NCBI RefSeq assembly: GCF_000246855.1
Contig: NC_016609.1
Coordinates: forward strand, 1,922,001 to 1,986,000
Direction of reading: 5' to 3'
From: Niastella koreensis GR20-10
Lineage (GTDB): Bacteria > Bacteroidota > Bacteroidia > Chitinophagales > Chitinophagaceae
Length of the DNA: 64,000 nucleotides
Positions 33,358 to 42,004 of this stretch are shown here, piece by piece. Within the stretch, counting starts at the first letter, position 1. Every line of letters starts with the position of its first letter. The notes beneath the pieces are model-generated. The model saw nothing but the letters and a program-made list of their open reading frames with translations. It made no database searches and had not been told where the DNA came from. Both the position numbers and the translations under genes were made by a program.

Positions 33358-33738
33358 ATGGTAACAGCAGTAAAGAAAAAGAAGCGAACTACCTCAGCCA
33401 CGAAAAAAACAACCACCGCTCATAAGAAATCAACCCGTCAGCAAACGGCCAAAAAGAAATCGGCACCAAAGAAATGGTCGCACCATGTAATGGAAACCAG
33501 CGACGCGCTGGACCTGCAATCGGGCATCTTCAAATCAAAAGATCCGAAAAAGATCGCGCAGTCATTAAAACGTTCTGCCGAAAAAAGTAAAAGAAGAAAA
33601 GGCACGCCCTACCAATCGGCTATGTCCATGCTGAACTTTTACATCAACCGGGCCGGTAAGCATCTTACCGCCAAAGAAAAACAGCCATTGGAAAAAGCAA
33701 AGCCTGAGTTACGGAAACTGTTTGGCCGGGAAGAATAA
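33358..33738 (+). CDS. DUF3175 basic protein
   Basis: 126 residues. The first 38 are a Lys/Thr/Ala-rich tail (KKKKRTTSATKKTTTAHKK), resembling histone H1-like tails. The rest, KKWSHHVMETSDALDLQSGIFKSKDPKKIAQSLKRSAEKSKRRKGTPYQSAMSMLNFYINRAGKHL, is the DUF3175 domain. The family is small, basic and of unknown function; members are often found in stress or repair gene neighbourhoods. Here the gene lies 3 kb from ligD, which also has Lys-rich linkers. DNA binding is inferred from charge only. Confidence 0.87.
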   Translation: MVTAVKKKKRTTSATKKTTTAHKKSTRQQTAKKKSAPKKWSHHVMETSDALDLQSGIFKSKDPKKIAQSLKRSAEKSKRRKGTPYQSAMSMLNFYINRAGKHLTAKEKQPLEKAKPELRKLFGREE

Positions 33739-33792
33739 ACAAATTGGTGCCGGAATCCGTTATTTAATAGCTAACGATTGTTAGTAAAGCTA

Positions 33793-33800
33793 TATCTTTG
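33793..33800 (+). promoter_or_regulatory. -7 element TATCTTTG with palindrome, upstream of thiolase
   Basis: Exact TAnnTTTG match 40 bases before the thiolase ATG. CTAAC at 33771-33775 pairs with GTTAG at 33780-33784 just upstream of it and could be an operator. Confidence 0.5.
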
Positions 33801-33839
33801 TGCCGCTGACAACCCACATCTTAACACAGAACTTACTAT

Positions 33840-35024
33840 ATGAACAAAAAGGAAGTATATATTATTTCGGCCGTTCGCACCCCAATGGGCAGTTTTGGCG
33901 GCGGGTTAAAGGATTTTGCTACACCCAAACTGGGCGCTATAGCCATAAAAGCAGCACTGGAAAAAGCAGGATTGCAACCTAACCAGGTGCAGGATGTATT
34001 GATGGGCTGCGTAATTCAGGCTAACCTGGGACAGGCCCCTGCTCGCCAGGCGGCGAAGTTCGCCGGGCTGCCAAACGAAGTGAATTGTACAACGGTAAAT
34101 AAGGTATGCGCCAGCGGCATGAAGGCTATTGCCCAGGCAGCCCAAAGTATTGCGTTGGGCGATGCCGATATTGTGGTGGCCGGCGGTATGGAAAGTATGA
34201 GCAACGTGCCTTTTTATGTTGACAGCTTACGTTGGGGTAACAAATACGGCAATACCAATATGATTGACGGACTGGTCAAAGATGGGTTAACCGATGTATA
34301 TGACGGACAGGCCATGGGTAATGCAGGTGATTTGTGTGCAAAGGAATGCGGTATTACCCGCGAAGAACAGGATGCATTTGCCATTGAAAGCTATAAACGC
34401 AGTCAGGCAGCCTGGGCAGCCGGTAAGTTTGCCGATGAAGTAGTGCCGGTTGACATTCCTCAACGCAAAGGCGATCCTGTCAAGTTCTTTAAAGACGAAG
34501 AACCATTTAATGTAAAGTTTGATAAGATACCCGAATTGAAACCAGCCTTCCAAAAAGATGGTACGGTAACCGCAGCCAATGCCAGTACGCTGAACGATGG
34601 TGCAGCAGCACTGGTATTAATGAGTAAAGAAAAAGCCGAAGAGCTGGGTTTAAAACCAATTGCCAGGGTTGTTTCCTACGCCGACGCAGAACAGGCGCCG
34701 GAATGGTTTACCACTACGCCGTCTATCGCAGTGCCTAAAGCCGTGGCCAAAGCCGGATTGAAAATGACGGATATCGATTATTGGGAATTGAACGAGGCAT
34801 TTGCAGTAGTGGGAATTGAAAACAGCCGGCGCATGAAGCTCGATCCGGCGAAAGTAAATGTACACGGCGGTGCTGTTTCGTTGGGTCACCCTTTAGGTTG
34901 CAGCGGGGCCCGTATTATTGTTACGCTCATCAATGTACTGAAACATAACAAGGGCAGGTACGGCGCGGCAGGTATCTGTAATGGCGGCGGCGGCGCCTCA
35001 GCAATGGTTATTGAAAATTTGTAA
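33840..35024 (+). CDS. Acetyl-CoA C-acetyltransferase (thiolase)
   Basis: A 394-residue thiolase with the full catalytic set: Cys90 in [11 protein letters not shown], His350 in [12 protein letters not shown] and Cys380 in [10 protein letters not shown]. It carries out reversible condensation of two acetyl-CoA, or cleavage of acetoacetyl-CoA. Length and motifs fit the biosynthetic AtoB/PhaA type rather than the long FadA type. It is a single gene with its own promoter and a strong bidirectional terminator at its end, so the pathway cannot be inferred from neighbours. Confidence 0.94.
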   Translation: MNKKEVYIISAVRTPMGSFGGGLKDFATPKLGAIAIKAALEKAGLQPNQVQDVLMGCVIQANLGQAPARQAAKFAGLPNEVNCTTVNKVCASGMKAIAQAAQSIALGDADIVVAGGMESMSNVPFYVDSLRWGNKYGNTNMIDGLVKDGLTDVYDGQAMGNAGDLCAKECGITREEQDAFAIESYKRSQAAWAAGKFADEVVPVDIPQRKGDPVKFFKDEEPFNVKFDKIPELKPAFQKDGTVTAANASTLNDGAAALVLMSKEKAEELGLKPIARVVSYADAEQAPEWFTTTPSIAVPKAVAKAGLKMTDIDYWELNEAFAVVGIENSRRMKLDPAKVNVHGGAVSLGHPLGCSGARIIVTLINVLKHNKGRYGAAGICNGGGGASAMVIENL

Positions 35025-35043
35025 TTGTATTTATTTATAGGAA

Positions 35044-35075
35044 AAGGGCCTCCTGATTGTTATCGGGAGGCCCTT
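35044..35075. terminator. Bidirectional terminator between thiolase and 35080 gene
   Basis: AAGGGCCTCC at 35044-35053 pairs perfectly with GGAGGCCCTT at 35066-35075. Confidence 0.82.
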
Positions 35076-35079
35076 CCAT

Positions 35080-35799
35080 TTATTTAGAACTGAGATCAGC
35101 CCGGAACTTAAGTAATTCAGTCCAGCTTTTCTCCACGTATTGTTGGATCACCGACATATAGTCGTTGTAGCCGCTTTCATTGTATTCGGCTTTATATCTT
35201 TCCATAAAAGGTTTACGAAAGGCCGGGTCTCTTTCTTTCCATCCGGTTTTATACCGGAATACCAGGATGTATTGAACCGGGCCGGAACCGGAGGCCTGGT
35301 AAACAGCTACCGGCTCTTTACTTTTATCCCACACTACCTTTACTTTTTTTAAAAGCGCTGCAATGGTATCGCCATAACCCTGTTTGGGGAAAACATGGGT
35401 GATGGCCATTTTATCGGCGAATTCAGCAAGGGGAACGGAACTCAATTCTTCCCGGTAAACAGCAAAACCAATTGAACCCTGTCCGGTAGTAAGCGGCGAT
35501 ACATTCATATTCCAATCTGCTGTATGTTCCTTACTGATGTCATTTCGATCGTCAAGCTGTGCCCAACTGTTAGGGCCTTCTGTAACATGGTAGGCGCCCG
35601 CATCGGGACCAGAGATTACCTCATAGGTGCGCCATTTCCAGTCGCCGGTATGAAACTTTTGCGCATGAGCGGTCAATGCTTTTTCAAACTCAGCCACTTT
35701 TTCAGGTTTTGGAAAAGCTCTGAAGGTGTTTACAACTGTTTTAGATTGGCTTGTTCCGAAAAGGGGAAGCAACAGCCAGCAGAGAAAGAGTTTTCTCAT
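35080..35799 (-). CDS. Exported hypothetical protein
   Basis: 239 residues with a signal peptide (LFLCWLLLPLFGTSQS). The mature part has two similar halves with beta-alpha-beta character: VVNTFRAFPKPEKVAEFEKALTAHAQKFHTGDWKWRTYEVISGPDAGAYHVTEGPNSW and MAITHVFPKQGYGDTIAALLKKV with VQYILVFRYKTGW. This suggests a tandem dimeric alpha/beta-barrel (ABM-like) protein in the periplasm. No named family is recognised and no catalytic residue can be proposed. Confidence 0.7.
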   Translation of the reverse strand: MRKLFLCWLLLPLFGTSQSKTVVNTFRAFPKPEKVAEFEKALTAHAQKFHTGDWKWRTYEVISGPDAGAYHVTEGPNSWAQLDDRNDISKEHTADWNMNVSPLTTGQGSIGFAVYREELSSVPLAEFADKMAITHVFPKQGYGDTIAALLKKVKVVWDKSKEPVAVYQASGSGPVQYILVFRYKTGWKERDPAFRKPFMERYKAEYNESGYNDYMSVIQQYVEKSWTELLKFRADLSSK

Positions 35800-35902
35800 G
35801 TTTAGTGATTTGGGTTAAAGAATGTTGAGCGAAGCCTTATAAAAGTTACATACATTATATGGCTGGAAAAAATGATATGCATCATTACTACCTTTTCAAG
35901 AG

Positions 35903-35910
35903 TACCTTTG
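35903..35910 (+). promoter_or_regulatory. -7 element TACCTTTG, probable leaderless GNAT mRNA
   Basis: Exact TAnnTTTG match ending four bases before the ATG at 35915. Confidence 0.5.
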
Positions 35911-35914
35911 CAGC

Positions 35915-36433
35915 ATGAGTACCATTCGCATAGAAGAGGCAACCAAAAAAGACGCAGCCCTGATAGCCGACCTGAGCCGTAAGACTTTTTATGATTCGTT
36001 TGCAGCCGATAATACCGAGGAGGACATGGAGAAGTTCCTGAATGAACAGTTTACCAGGGAAAAATTAATGGAAGAGGTGGGGGCGCCGGGAAATATCTTT
36101 TTACTGGCTTATGATGGAAATGAACCCGTAGGGTATGCGCGCATGCGCGAAACGCCCAACCCGGTTTTATTGGAAGGTAGCCCATCCATAGAAATTGCCC
36201 GGATTTACGCCGTACAAAAAAGTATTGGCAAGGGAGTGGGAAGCGCCCTGATGCAGCAATGCATTGAGAAGGCAAAGCAAAAGAATGCCCGGGTGATCTG
36301 GCTGGGCGTTTGGGAGAAAAATTATAAGGCCATTGCCTTTTACTCCAAATGGGGGTTTGAACAATTTGGGGAGCATGTGTTTATGTTAGGCAATGACCCC
36401 CAAACAGACTGGTTAATGAAAAAGGCGCTATAA
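35915..36433 (+). CDS. GNAT-family N-acetyltransferase
   Basis: A 172-residue GNAT protein. Acetyl-CoA binding is shown by IARIYAVQKSIGKGVGSALMQQCIEKA, containing the R/Q-x-x-G-x-G/A motif A, followed by VIWLGVWEKNYKAIAFYSKWGFEQFGEHVFMLG (motif B). The N-terminus (IRIEEATKKDAALIADLSRKTFYDSFA) is typical of the spermidine/phosphinothricin-like branch. The acceptor is unknown. It probably starts from a leaderless mRNA and ends at a terminator at 36437-36464. Confidence 0.9.
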   Translation: MSTIRIEEATKKDAALIADLSRKTFYDSFAADNTEEDMEKFLNEQFTREKLMEEVGAPGNIFLLAYDGNEPVGYARMRETPNPVLLEGSPSIEIARIYAVQKSIGKGVGSALMQQCIEKAKQKNARVIWLGVWEKNYKAIAFYSKWGFEQFGEHVFMLGNDPQTDWLMKKAL

Positions 36434-36436
36434 AAT

Positions 36437-36464
36437 AAGCCCTCCCGATAAATCGGGAAGGCTT
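36437..36464 (+). terminator. Terminator after GNAT gene
   Basis: AAGCC/GGCTT and TCCCGAT/ATCGGGA pair with one mismatch between them, directly after the stop codon. Confidence 0.7.
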
Positions 36465-36539
36465 GCACACACACCAAATACTACCACCCAATATGGGTTG
36501 AGGAGGGAGTAAAATATTTCATCTGGCAGGATTACCTGC

Positions 36540-36678
36540 TCACCCGGTTGCTTATATAATACACATTAGAAGCATTGTGTGCAGTGTGACACATATCGTT
36601 CTCTTCAAAAACAAACAGCTGCACTATGTTGAATTGGATTTTAACGCTCTAATGTGTACTGGCGGCACTACCGGGTGA
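36540..36678. repeat. Bipartite inverted repeat (two 31-bp arms, 77-bp centre)
   Basis: The left arm is TCACCCGGT (36540-36548), a 12-bp spacer and ACACATTAGA (36561-36570). The right arm is TCTAATGTGT (36648-36657), a 12-bp spacer and ACCGGGTGA (36670-36678), the exact reverse complement of both boxes. The spacers are not complementary but have identical length. The right arm is followed by ACCCGGTTTTT. It lies between the convergent GNAT and ssb genes. A mobile-element remnant, structured RNA or protein-binding pair are all possible. Confidence 0.75.
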
Positions 36679-36744
36679 ACCCGGTTTTTCAAGCGCATAT
36701 ATGAATTGGATACAGGGTACGGCTTATAACCCTTCACAAAAAAA

Positions 36745-37149
36745 CTAACTATCCATTTCAACATCAAAGTCTTCTGCTTCTTCTATTGCCTCTACTGTTT
36801 CGTTTTGATACCTTGGACCACCGCCCAGCATTAATAACTCATTCAATACTACTTCCGATATAAAGCGTTTGATGCCGCTTTTATCGATGTACTCCCGGTG
36901 AACCAGTTTACCGGTTACGGCCACTTCTCTTCCTTTGGTTAAATATTTTTCAGTGATCTCTGCCAGTTTACCCCAGGCTATAACGGTATGCCATAAAGTT
37001 TCTTTTATACGTTCACCCCTGGAATTTCTATAAATATCATTGGTGGCTATAGAAAAGCGGGCTACTTTTTTACCGGTCTCGGTTGTACGGATATTTGGTT
37101 CCTGTCCTAAATTTCCTATCAGTTGAACTTTGTTTTTAATTGCGTACAT
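36745..37149 (-). CDS. ssb: Single-stranded DNA-binding protein, paralogue without canonical tip
   Basis: 134 residues with one OB fold: NKVQLIGNLGQEPNIRTTETGKKVARFSIATNDIYRNSRGERIKETLWHTVIAWGKLAEITEKYLTKGREVAVTGKLVHREY. It coats ssDNA as a tetramer. The tail is short and acidic (EAIEEAEDFDVEMDS) but lacks the conserved DDxPF tip that recruits repair partners such as RecO and PriA. It is therefore probably an accessory or competence-type SSB rather than the main one. The upstream region carries an array of CGTTTGT words and a 12-bp inverted repeat. Confidence 0.92.
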   Translation of the reverse strand: MYAIKNKVQLIGNLGQEPNIRTTETGKKVARFSIATNDIYRNSRGERIKETLWHTVIAWGKLAEITEKYLTKGREVAVTGKLVHREYIDKSGIKRFISEVVLNELLMLGGGPRYQNETVEAIEEAEDFDVEMDS

Positions 37150-37252
37150 AACTGTATTTTTAAAGATTACTAATTTATTTCAGTCTATCATCGGGGCGCC
37201 GTTCGATTCGACAACTCAAAGATGCAACACACGGAAAGCCATAGTCGGTTTT

Positions 37253-37323
37253 TAGTCGTTTGTACCCGTTTGTAATCGATTTTAAACGTTTGTTTGTCGT
37301 TTACAAACGACTATTTTTTGTAC
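37253..37323. promoter_or_regulatory. CGTTTGT word array and 12-bp inverted repeat upstream of ssb and Zn-ribbon gene
   Basis: TAGTCGTTTGTA at 37253-37264 and TACAAACGACTA at 37312-37323 are exact reverse complements. CGTTTGT also occurs at 37257, 37267 and 37287, with a further GTCGTTTAC at the right arm. They lie in the divergent gap, so they could bind a shared regulator. The right arm is followed by a T run, so a plus-strand hairpin is also possible. Confidence 0.6.
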
Positions 37324-37351
37324 TTTTCATCTTCAATAGCCATTTAAACCT

Positions 37352-37753
37352 TTGATGATGACTGATAAAAACTGTCTGGCCTGTGACAGGCCTATTAAAG
37401 GGCGTACGGATAAAAAATTCTGCGACGATTCATGTCGTAATAACTACAATAACCACATGAATTGTTATACCAGTCCACTTGTGAGGAACGTCAATAATAT
37501 TTTAAAGCGGAACAGAAAGATCCTCGAAGACCTGCTTGCTCCTTATGATAAGAAGGTGCTGGTAATTGAACGTCAAAAGCTGGTTGAAAGGGGATTCCAG
37601 TTTGATTACATCACGGAGCATTATCACCCCGATAAGAAAGAACACTACTATTATTGTTATGATTATGGCTACCGCCCCATTGACCAGGAGAAGGTCCTGG
37701 CAGTAAAAGATACCCGTAAAAAGCATTCTTCAAGGGAAAGAAGCAGGCGATAA
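37352..37753 (+). CDS. Hypothetical protein with N-terminal Cys4 zinc-ribbon
   Basis: 133 residues; the start may be two codons later (MTDKNC). Four cysteines near the N-terminus, CLAC (7-10) and FCDDSC (about 24-29), form a probable zinc ribbon with KGRTDKKFC. The rest is basic and aromatic-rich (YYYCYDYGYRPIDQEKV) and ends in an Arg/Ser-rich tail (KKHSSRERSRR). Proteins of this layout are conserved hypotheticals in Bacteroidota. Nucleic acid binding is likely from the ribbon and charge, but unproven. It is divergent from ssb. Confidence 0.72.
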   Translation: MMMTDKNCLACDRPIKGRTDKKFCDDSCRNNYNNHMNCYTSPLVRNVNNILKRNRKILEDLLAPYDKKVLVIERQKLVERGFQFDYITEHYHPDKKEHYYYCYDYGYRPIDQEKVLAVKDTRKKHSSRERSRR

Positions 37754-37813
37754 TGAAGTGATGTCGCGTGTATGAAATACGCTTTTAATGGCTGGCCGTG
37801 GGCCCGGTTCATC

Positions 37814-38524
37814 CTATTTCTTCAGCAACTTATCATTCACAATCCTTTCCATAATCTCCTCTTTCTGATATTTAGAAATAGGAATCTGATACTTGCCACC
37901 CACATGTAAAATGTTGCCCTCAATGGATTGTATACACTGTATATTCACCACATACGATTTATGCGGTTGAATGAACTGGCCGGCTGGCAATTTTTCCTGT
38001 AAGGCTTTTAGGGTGGAGTGGGTGATCAGCTTCTTATCTGCGGTGTAAAGAGCTACATAATTTTCCATAGCCTCTACAAAAAGTAATTCCTGCAGGTTTA
38101 CCTTTTCCAGTTTGTTGTCGGTCTTAATGAACAGGTAGTTGCCGGAGTTGGAAACCGCACTGGAAAAATAATCATAGGCTTTATTGGCGGCTTTTAAAAA
38201 GCGTTCAAACGAAATGGGTTTTAGCAGGTAATCAAGCACATCCAGTTCATATCCTTTTATGGCGTATTGTTCATAGGCTGTGGTGAAGATCACCTTGGGC
38301 GAATTGGGGGTGTTCTTCAGGAAATCGATGCCGGTAACGTAGGGCATTTCAATATCCAGGAAAAGCAGATCGGCTGGTTGTTGTTTTAGTAAGGAGTTCA
38401 GTTGTATGGCATCTTCACATACACCTGCCAGTTCCAGGAAATCGATCTTTTCAATATAGCCCTGCAAGCCTTTACGGGCCATGGGTTCGTCATCGGTGAT
38501 AATGCATTTTATGGCTGGCGTCAT
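37814..38524 (-). CDS. LytTR-family response regulator
   Basis: 236 residues. The N-terminal receiver domain has acidic residues D11-D12, phospho-acceptor Asp57 in LLFLDIEMP and Lys in LLKPISFERF. The C-terminal LytTR DNA-binding domain is LFIKTDNKLEKVNLQELLFVEAMENYVALYT to FIQPHKSYVVNIQCIQSIE. It overlaps the upstream histidine kinase gene by 4 bp (ATGA), so the two are translationally coupled partners. Targets are not known. Confidence 0.94.
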   Translation of the reverse strand: MTPAIKCIITDDEPMARKGLQGYIEKIDFLELAGVCEDAIQLNSLLKQQPADLLFLDIEMPYVTGIDFLKNTPNSPKVIFTTAYEQYAIKGYELDVLDYLLKPISFERFLKAANKAYDYFSSAVSNSGNYLFIKTDNKLEKVNLQELLFVEAMENYVALYTADKKLITHSTLKALQEKLPAGQFIQPHKSYVVNIQCIQSIEGNILHVGGKYQIPISKYQKEEIMERIVNDKLLKK

Positions 38525-39552
38525 GATAGTTGTAATTGTATGGCTGCAAAAAAGGTATTATCTTTTTTAGTGGTGGTAAATGTATGTTTTCCCGGGTATA
38601 ATAATTCCAGTCTGCGTTTCAGGTTTTCCAGGCCAATTCCGTTGCGGGATTGGTCCTTTATCCAGGGCGCTTCTGCCGGTACTGAATTGGCTACTGCAAA
38701 CCGCAGGAGATTGGCTTCTTTGCTGGCTTCTATGGTGATTTGATAATCGCCGCCTGCATATTTAAAAGCGTTTTCTACCAGCGGAAGAAACAACAGCGGG
38801 TACACCTGTTCGCTGTTCAGGGAACTGTCAAAATGTACCCGCAGTTGTAACTTGTCGGAGCTTCTTGCTTTTTGTAATTCTATAAAATTCTCCAGGTAAT
38901 GTAATTCATGGCTAACCGGAACTGTTTGCTGTTGGTCGTATAGTTGATAACGCAACAGCTCTGAAAATTTTTCTATGCTTTTCTTGGCATCCGCTATGTT
39001 TTCATCCATTTGAAAGTAGATGGTGTTAAGCGCATTGAATAAAAAATGCGGATGATACTGTGCTTTTAAGAACTTGAGCTCCGTTTGTAAATTGTCGGTC
39101 TTTATTTTTTCCATTTGCAACCGCTGCTCAATATAGGCCCTGATAAAACTATTACCGCGTGCAATGGCGTAATGCAACAATACGTATAAGATCACTACCA
39201 CATTGGCAATGGCGAAATCGTTCCACTTAACCGGTGATTGTATCAGGAAATGAACGGCAAACAACAGGGGATTGGTGGCCAGAAAGCTTACTGCAAAAAG
39301 AATAAAAAACTCTTTTAATACATCGCTGGCTGTCGGCAAACGAAGGCGCTGGTTGAACCTGTTTACAAAATACAGCACGATCTTATTAAACAGGTAGGCA
39401 TAGCCAACCACCAGAACAATTTCGATGGCGTTTATCTGCCATTTTCTTTCCCAGAACTTTTCCCCCGTGGTGGTGTCATTCACTATCCGGATGGTGGCGT
39501 ATACCGCCAACCCATACAAACCCGGGAACACGTATTTCCAAAAAAACTTCAT
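38521..39552 (-). CDS. LytS/YehU-type sensor histidine kinase
   Basis: 343 residues. The N-terminal half has four hydrophobic segments (FPGLYGLAVYATI, IEIVLVVGYAYLFNKIVLYF, FFILFAVSFLATNPLLFAV, FAIANVVVILYVLLHYAI). The C-terminal kinase has the phospho-acceptor His169 in HPHFLFNALN, the N box LVENAFKYAGG and GIGLENLKRRLELLY. It lacks a separate sensing domain, so sensing is probably in the membrane. It phosphorylates the LytTR regulator encoded next. It lies 10 bp downstream of an acyltransferase gene in the same operon. Confidence 0.93.
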   Translation of the reverse strand: MKFFWKYVFPGLYGLAVYATIRIVNDTTTGEKFWERKWQINAIEIVLVVGYAYLFNKIVLYFVNRFNQRLRLPTASDVLKEFFILFAVSFLATNPLLFAVHFLIQSPVKWNDFAIANVVVILYVLLHYAIARGNSFIRAYIEQRLQMEKIKTDNLQTELKFLKAQYHPHFLFNALNTIYFQMDENIADAKKSIEKFSELLRYQLYDQQQTVPVSHELHYLENFIELQKARSSDKLQLRVHFDSSLNSEQVYPLLFLPLVENAFKYAGGDYQITIEASKEANLLRFAVANSVPAEAPWIKDQSRNGIGLENLKRRLELLYPGKHTFTTTKKDNTFFAAIQLQLS

Positions 39553-39562
39553 CGCTTGTAAT

Positions 39563-40804
39563 TTACGCCATTTGAACGGCCGGTTGTAGTATTTCTGCTG
39601 ATTTCTCCAATGGAGTTTCGCTTGTTTCAGCCGCTGGCTTCGGTTCTTTCTTTTTGGGTTTCATACCAAACAAAAACCGCGTAAGGGCGTAGGGTTTTAT
39701 AAACAAATGATAAATGCAGGTTACCAGTGCAAAGGAAATGATAAAGGTGAACAGGAACTTGCTTAATACCGAATCAGGTGACTTCATAACATAAAATACC
39801 ACAATCACAATAACCGTTTGATGTAAAATATAAAACGGATATACAGCCTGGTTAATATAATCCTGGATACGGTGTTTCTTGTTCAGGTAACGTTTACCAT
39901 AGCCAATAGCGGTGAAGATCCATGCCCAGGCTGTGAAGGGGTATAAAGCTCTGTATGCATATATAAACCAATCGTGCCAGTTGTTAAAAAAGTGATCCGG
40001 TTCCAGGTTGTTCCAACGGATATAGTTAATAGCAACAATGCTCAGGAAGGCCAGCAGCAGGGAGGTACGGCGGTTTCTTTCCAGGCTGTCCATTAACACC
40101 GGGAAATTGATGCAGATAAAACCGGTGAGTAAAAACGAGATCCAGTACAGGTGGTGGCACCAGTCGTGTATAAGGTCGTGCGTTTCGGGGAATATCCGGT
40201 TCAGGGTGGTGAAAATAATAATAGCGGGCAGCATCAGCAGATAAATCCATTTTTTATTGGCCAGGCTGGTGAAAAACGACAATCGTTGTTTGCCGCTGTC
40301 GCTCATGATCCATTTGAACAAAGGCGCGAACAAAATGTCATATAAAAACAGGTAAACGATAAACCACAGGTGATGCCAGCTCATATTTCCTTTTGGATAA
40401 ACGCCCGTGGTAAATATACTGGGGTAGAAGTGGAAAAAACTCCCTTTAAAGCCCTGGGTCAGCCGTTCCATATAGATCTGCGGGGGAACAATCACCAGCA
40501 TTCCAAATACCAGCGGAATAAATAACCGCCGGAACCGGAGTGCGATAAAAGCACCGGTGGTCCTGCTTTTTAACATAAAATAGGTAACGGTTCCTGAAAT
40601 AAAAAACAACAGTGGCATTCTGAACCTGCCCAGCCAGAAATTAAATTCCATCAGCAGGTTGCTGGTTTGTGCATTCTTGAGGTGCCATTCCCATTCAGAC
40701 ACGTACGCCATGGAAGAATGCAGAAAGAAAACTGCCAGAATGGAGGCAATCCTAAGCCAGTCGAGGTAGGCCTGGCGGTTTGAAGCGGTAGAAACTGGTT
40801 GCAT
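39563..40804 (-). CDS. Acyltransferase family 3 membrane protein (OafA/MdoC-like)
   Basis: A 413-residue protein with about ten hydrophobic segments. It starts with YLDWLRIASILAVFFLHSSMAY, the acyltransferase-3 motif with a conserved His, followed by WLGRFRMPLLFFISGTVTYFML and RLFIPLVFGMLVIVPPQIYMER. Such proteins transfer acyl groups to extracytoplasmic glycans. The sequence is close to the MdoC-like branch. It is the first gene of an operon with the LytS/LytTR pair, which may control or respond to the modified envelope glycan; this is inference. Confidence 0.88.
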   Translation of the reverse strand: MQPVSTASNRQAYLDWLRIASILAVFFLHSSMAYVSEWEWHLKNAQTSNLLMEFNFWLGRFRMPLLFFISGTVTYFMLKSRTTGAFIALRFRRLFIPLVFGMLVIVPPQIYMERLTQGFKGSFFHFYPSIFTTGVYPKGNMSWHHLWFIVYLFLYDILFAPLFKWIMSDSGKQRLSFFTSLANKKWIYLLMLPAIIIFTTLNRIFPETHDLIHDWCHHLYWISFLLTGFICINFPVLMDSLERNRRTSLLLAFLSIVAINYIRWNNLEPDHFFNNWHDWFIYAYRALYPFTAWAWIFTAIGYGKRYLNKKHRIQDYINQAVYPFYILHQTVIVIVVFYVMKSPDSVLSKFLFTFIISFALVTCIYHLFIKPYALTRFLFGMKPKKKEPKPAAETSETPLEKSAEILQPAVQMA

Positions 40805-40916
40805 ATGGTTAATTTTCTACAAACCTAGTTTCCGGGGCAGGGGAGGTAAAATTACTTTGACGTGTGGACGTTTAGAAGGGGTGAAAAGACAACTTTAATT
40901 TATTGTTGCCCGGCAA

Positions 40917-40948
40917 TTTGTTATTATGCTCGTCAACCAATACTTTTG
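40917..40948 (+). promoter_or_regulatory. pdhB promoter
   Basis: TTTG at 40917-40920, 20 bp, then TACTTTTG at 40941-40948. This is the best match to the Bacteroidota consensus in the window and lies 25 bp before the pdhB ATG at 40974. Confidence 0.75.
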
Positions 40949-40973
40949 CCGGGTTTTAAAAACTGAATACAGA

Positions 40974-41960
40974 ATGGCAAGATCTATCGCATTTCGCGAA
41001 GCGCTCCGCGAAGCTATGAGTGAAGAAATGAGGAGAGACGACCGTGTTTTCCTGATGGGTGAGGAAGTAGCTGAGTACAATGGTGCTTATAAAGTAAGCC
41101 AGGGTATGCTGGCAGAATTCGGCCCTAAAAGAGTTATTGACACCCCTATTGCCGAGCTGGGTTTCGCCGGTATTGCCGTAGGTGCTGCTCAAAACGGTTT
41201 ACGTCCTATCGTTGAGTTCATGACCTGGAACTTTGCCGTACTGGCATTGGATCAGATTTTAAACACAGCTTCAAAAATGCTGGCAATGAGCGGCGGCCAG
41301 ATTGGCTGTCCTATCGTTTTCCGCGGACCAAACGGTTCTGCAGGCCAGTTGGGTGCCCAGCACTCTACCGCTTTTGAAAGCTATTACGCAAATATCCCCG
41401 GTATTAAAGTGATTTCTCCTTCTAACCCATACGATGCCAAAGGTTTAATGAAAGCCGCCATCCGCGATGAAGATCCTGTGATGTTCATGGAGAGCGAGGT
41501 AATGTATGGCGACAAAGGCGAAGTTCCTGAAGAAGAATACATTATCGAGATTGGTAAAGCCGATGTAAAGAAACAGGGAAGCGACGTTACCATCGTTTCT
41601 TACAATAAAATGATGAAGGTTGCCCTGGGCGCCGCTGCTGAACTGGAAAAAGAAGGCGTTAGCGCTGAAGTGATCGACCTGCGTACGATCCGTCCGCTCG
41701 ACTGGCACACCATCCTGGAAAGCGTTAAAAAAACCAACCGCCTGGTGATTGTTGAAGAACAATGGCCTATGTGTTCGGTTTCTTCTGAAATTGCTTACCG
41801 CATTCAAAAAGAAGCGTTCGATTACCTGGATGCGCCCATCCGCCGCCTCACCGCTGCTGATGCGCCCCTGCACTACGCGGCTAACCTGGTTGACGCTGCT
41901 TTACCAACTGTTGATAAATCAGTTCGCCTGGTAAAAGAAGTAATGTACCAGAGAAAATAG
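40974..41960 (+). CDS. pdhB: Pyruvate dehydrogenase E1 component, beta subunit
   Basis: About 328 residues starting MARSIAFREALREAMSEEMRRDDRVFLMGEEV. An in-frame ATG at 40926 lies before the -7 promoter element, so 40974 is chosen. Conserved E1-beta segments include GAYKVSQGMLAEFG, DTPIAELGFAGIAVGAAQNGLRPIVEFM, GPNGSAGQLGAQHS and LIDLRTIRPLDW-like VIDLRTIRPLD. With the alpha subunit it decarboxylates pyruvate with thiamine diphosphate. The E1 alpha and E2 genes are not adjacent, so the complex is encoded at dispersed sites. Confidence 0.94.
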   Translation: MARSIAFREALREAMSEEMRRDDRVFLMGEEVAEYNGAYKVSQGMLAEFGPKRVIDTPIAELGFAGIAVGAAQNGLRPIVEFMTWNFAVLALDQILNTASKMLAMSGGQIGCPIVFRGPNGSAGQLGAQHSTAFESYYANIPGIKVISPSNPYDAKGLMKAAIRDEDPVMFMESEVMYGDKGEVPEEEYIIEIGKADVKKQGSDVTIVSYNKMMKVALGAAAELEKEGVSAEVIDLRTIRPLDWHTILESVKKTNRLVIVEEQWPMCSVSSEIAYRIQKEAFDYLDAPIRRLTAADAPLHYAANLVDAALPTVDKSVRLVKEVMYQRK

Positions 41961-42004
41961 GCAACGGGGCATAAAGGCAAAGTTGCATTTATATAAATAA
42001 TAAG

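Noticed and set aside
36540..36678. Integron attC site
   Set aside because: The boxes do not match the attC core sequences RYYYAAC/GTTRRRY in the required orientation, and no integrase was seen.
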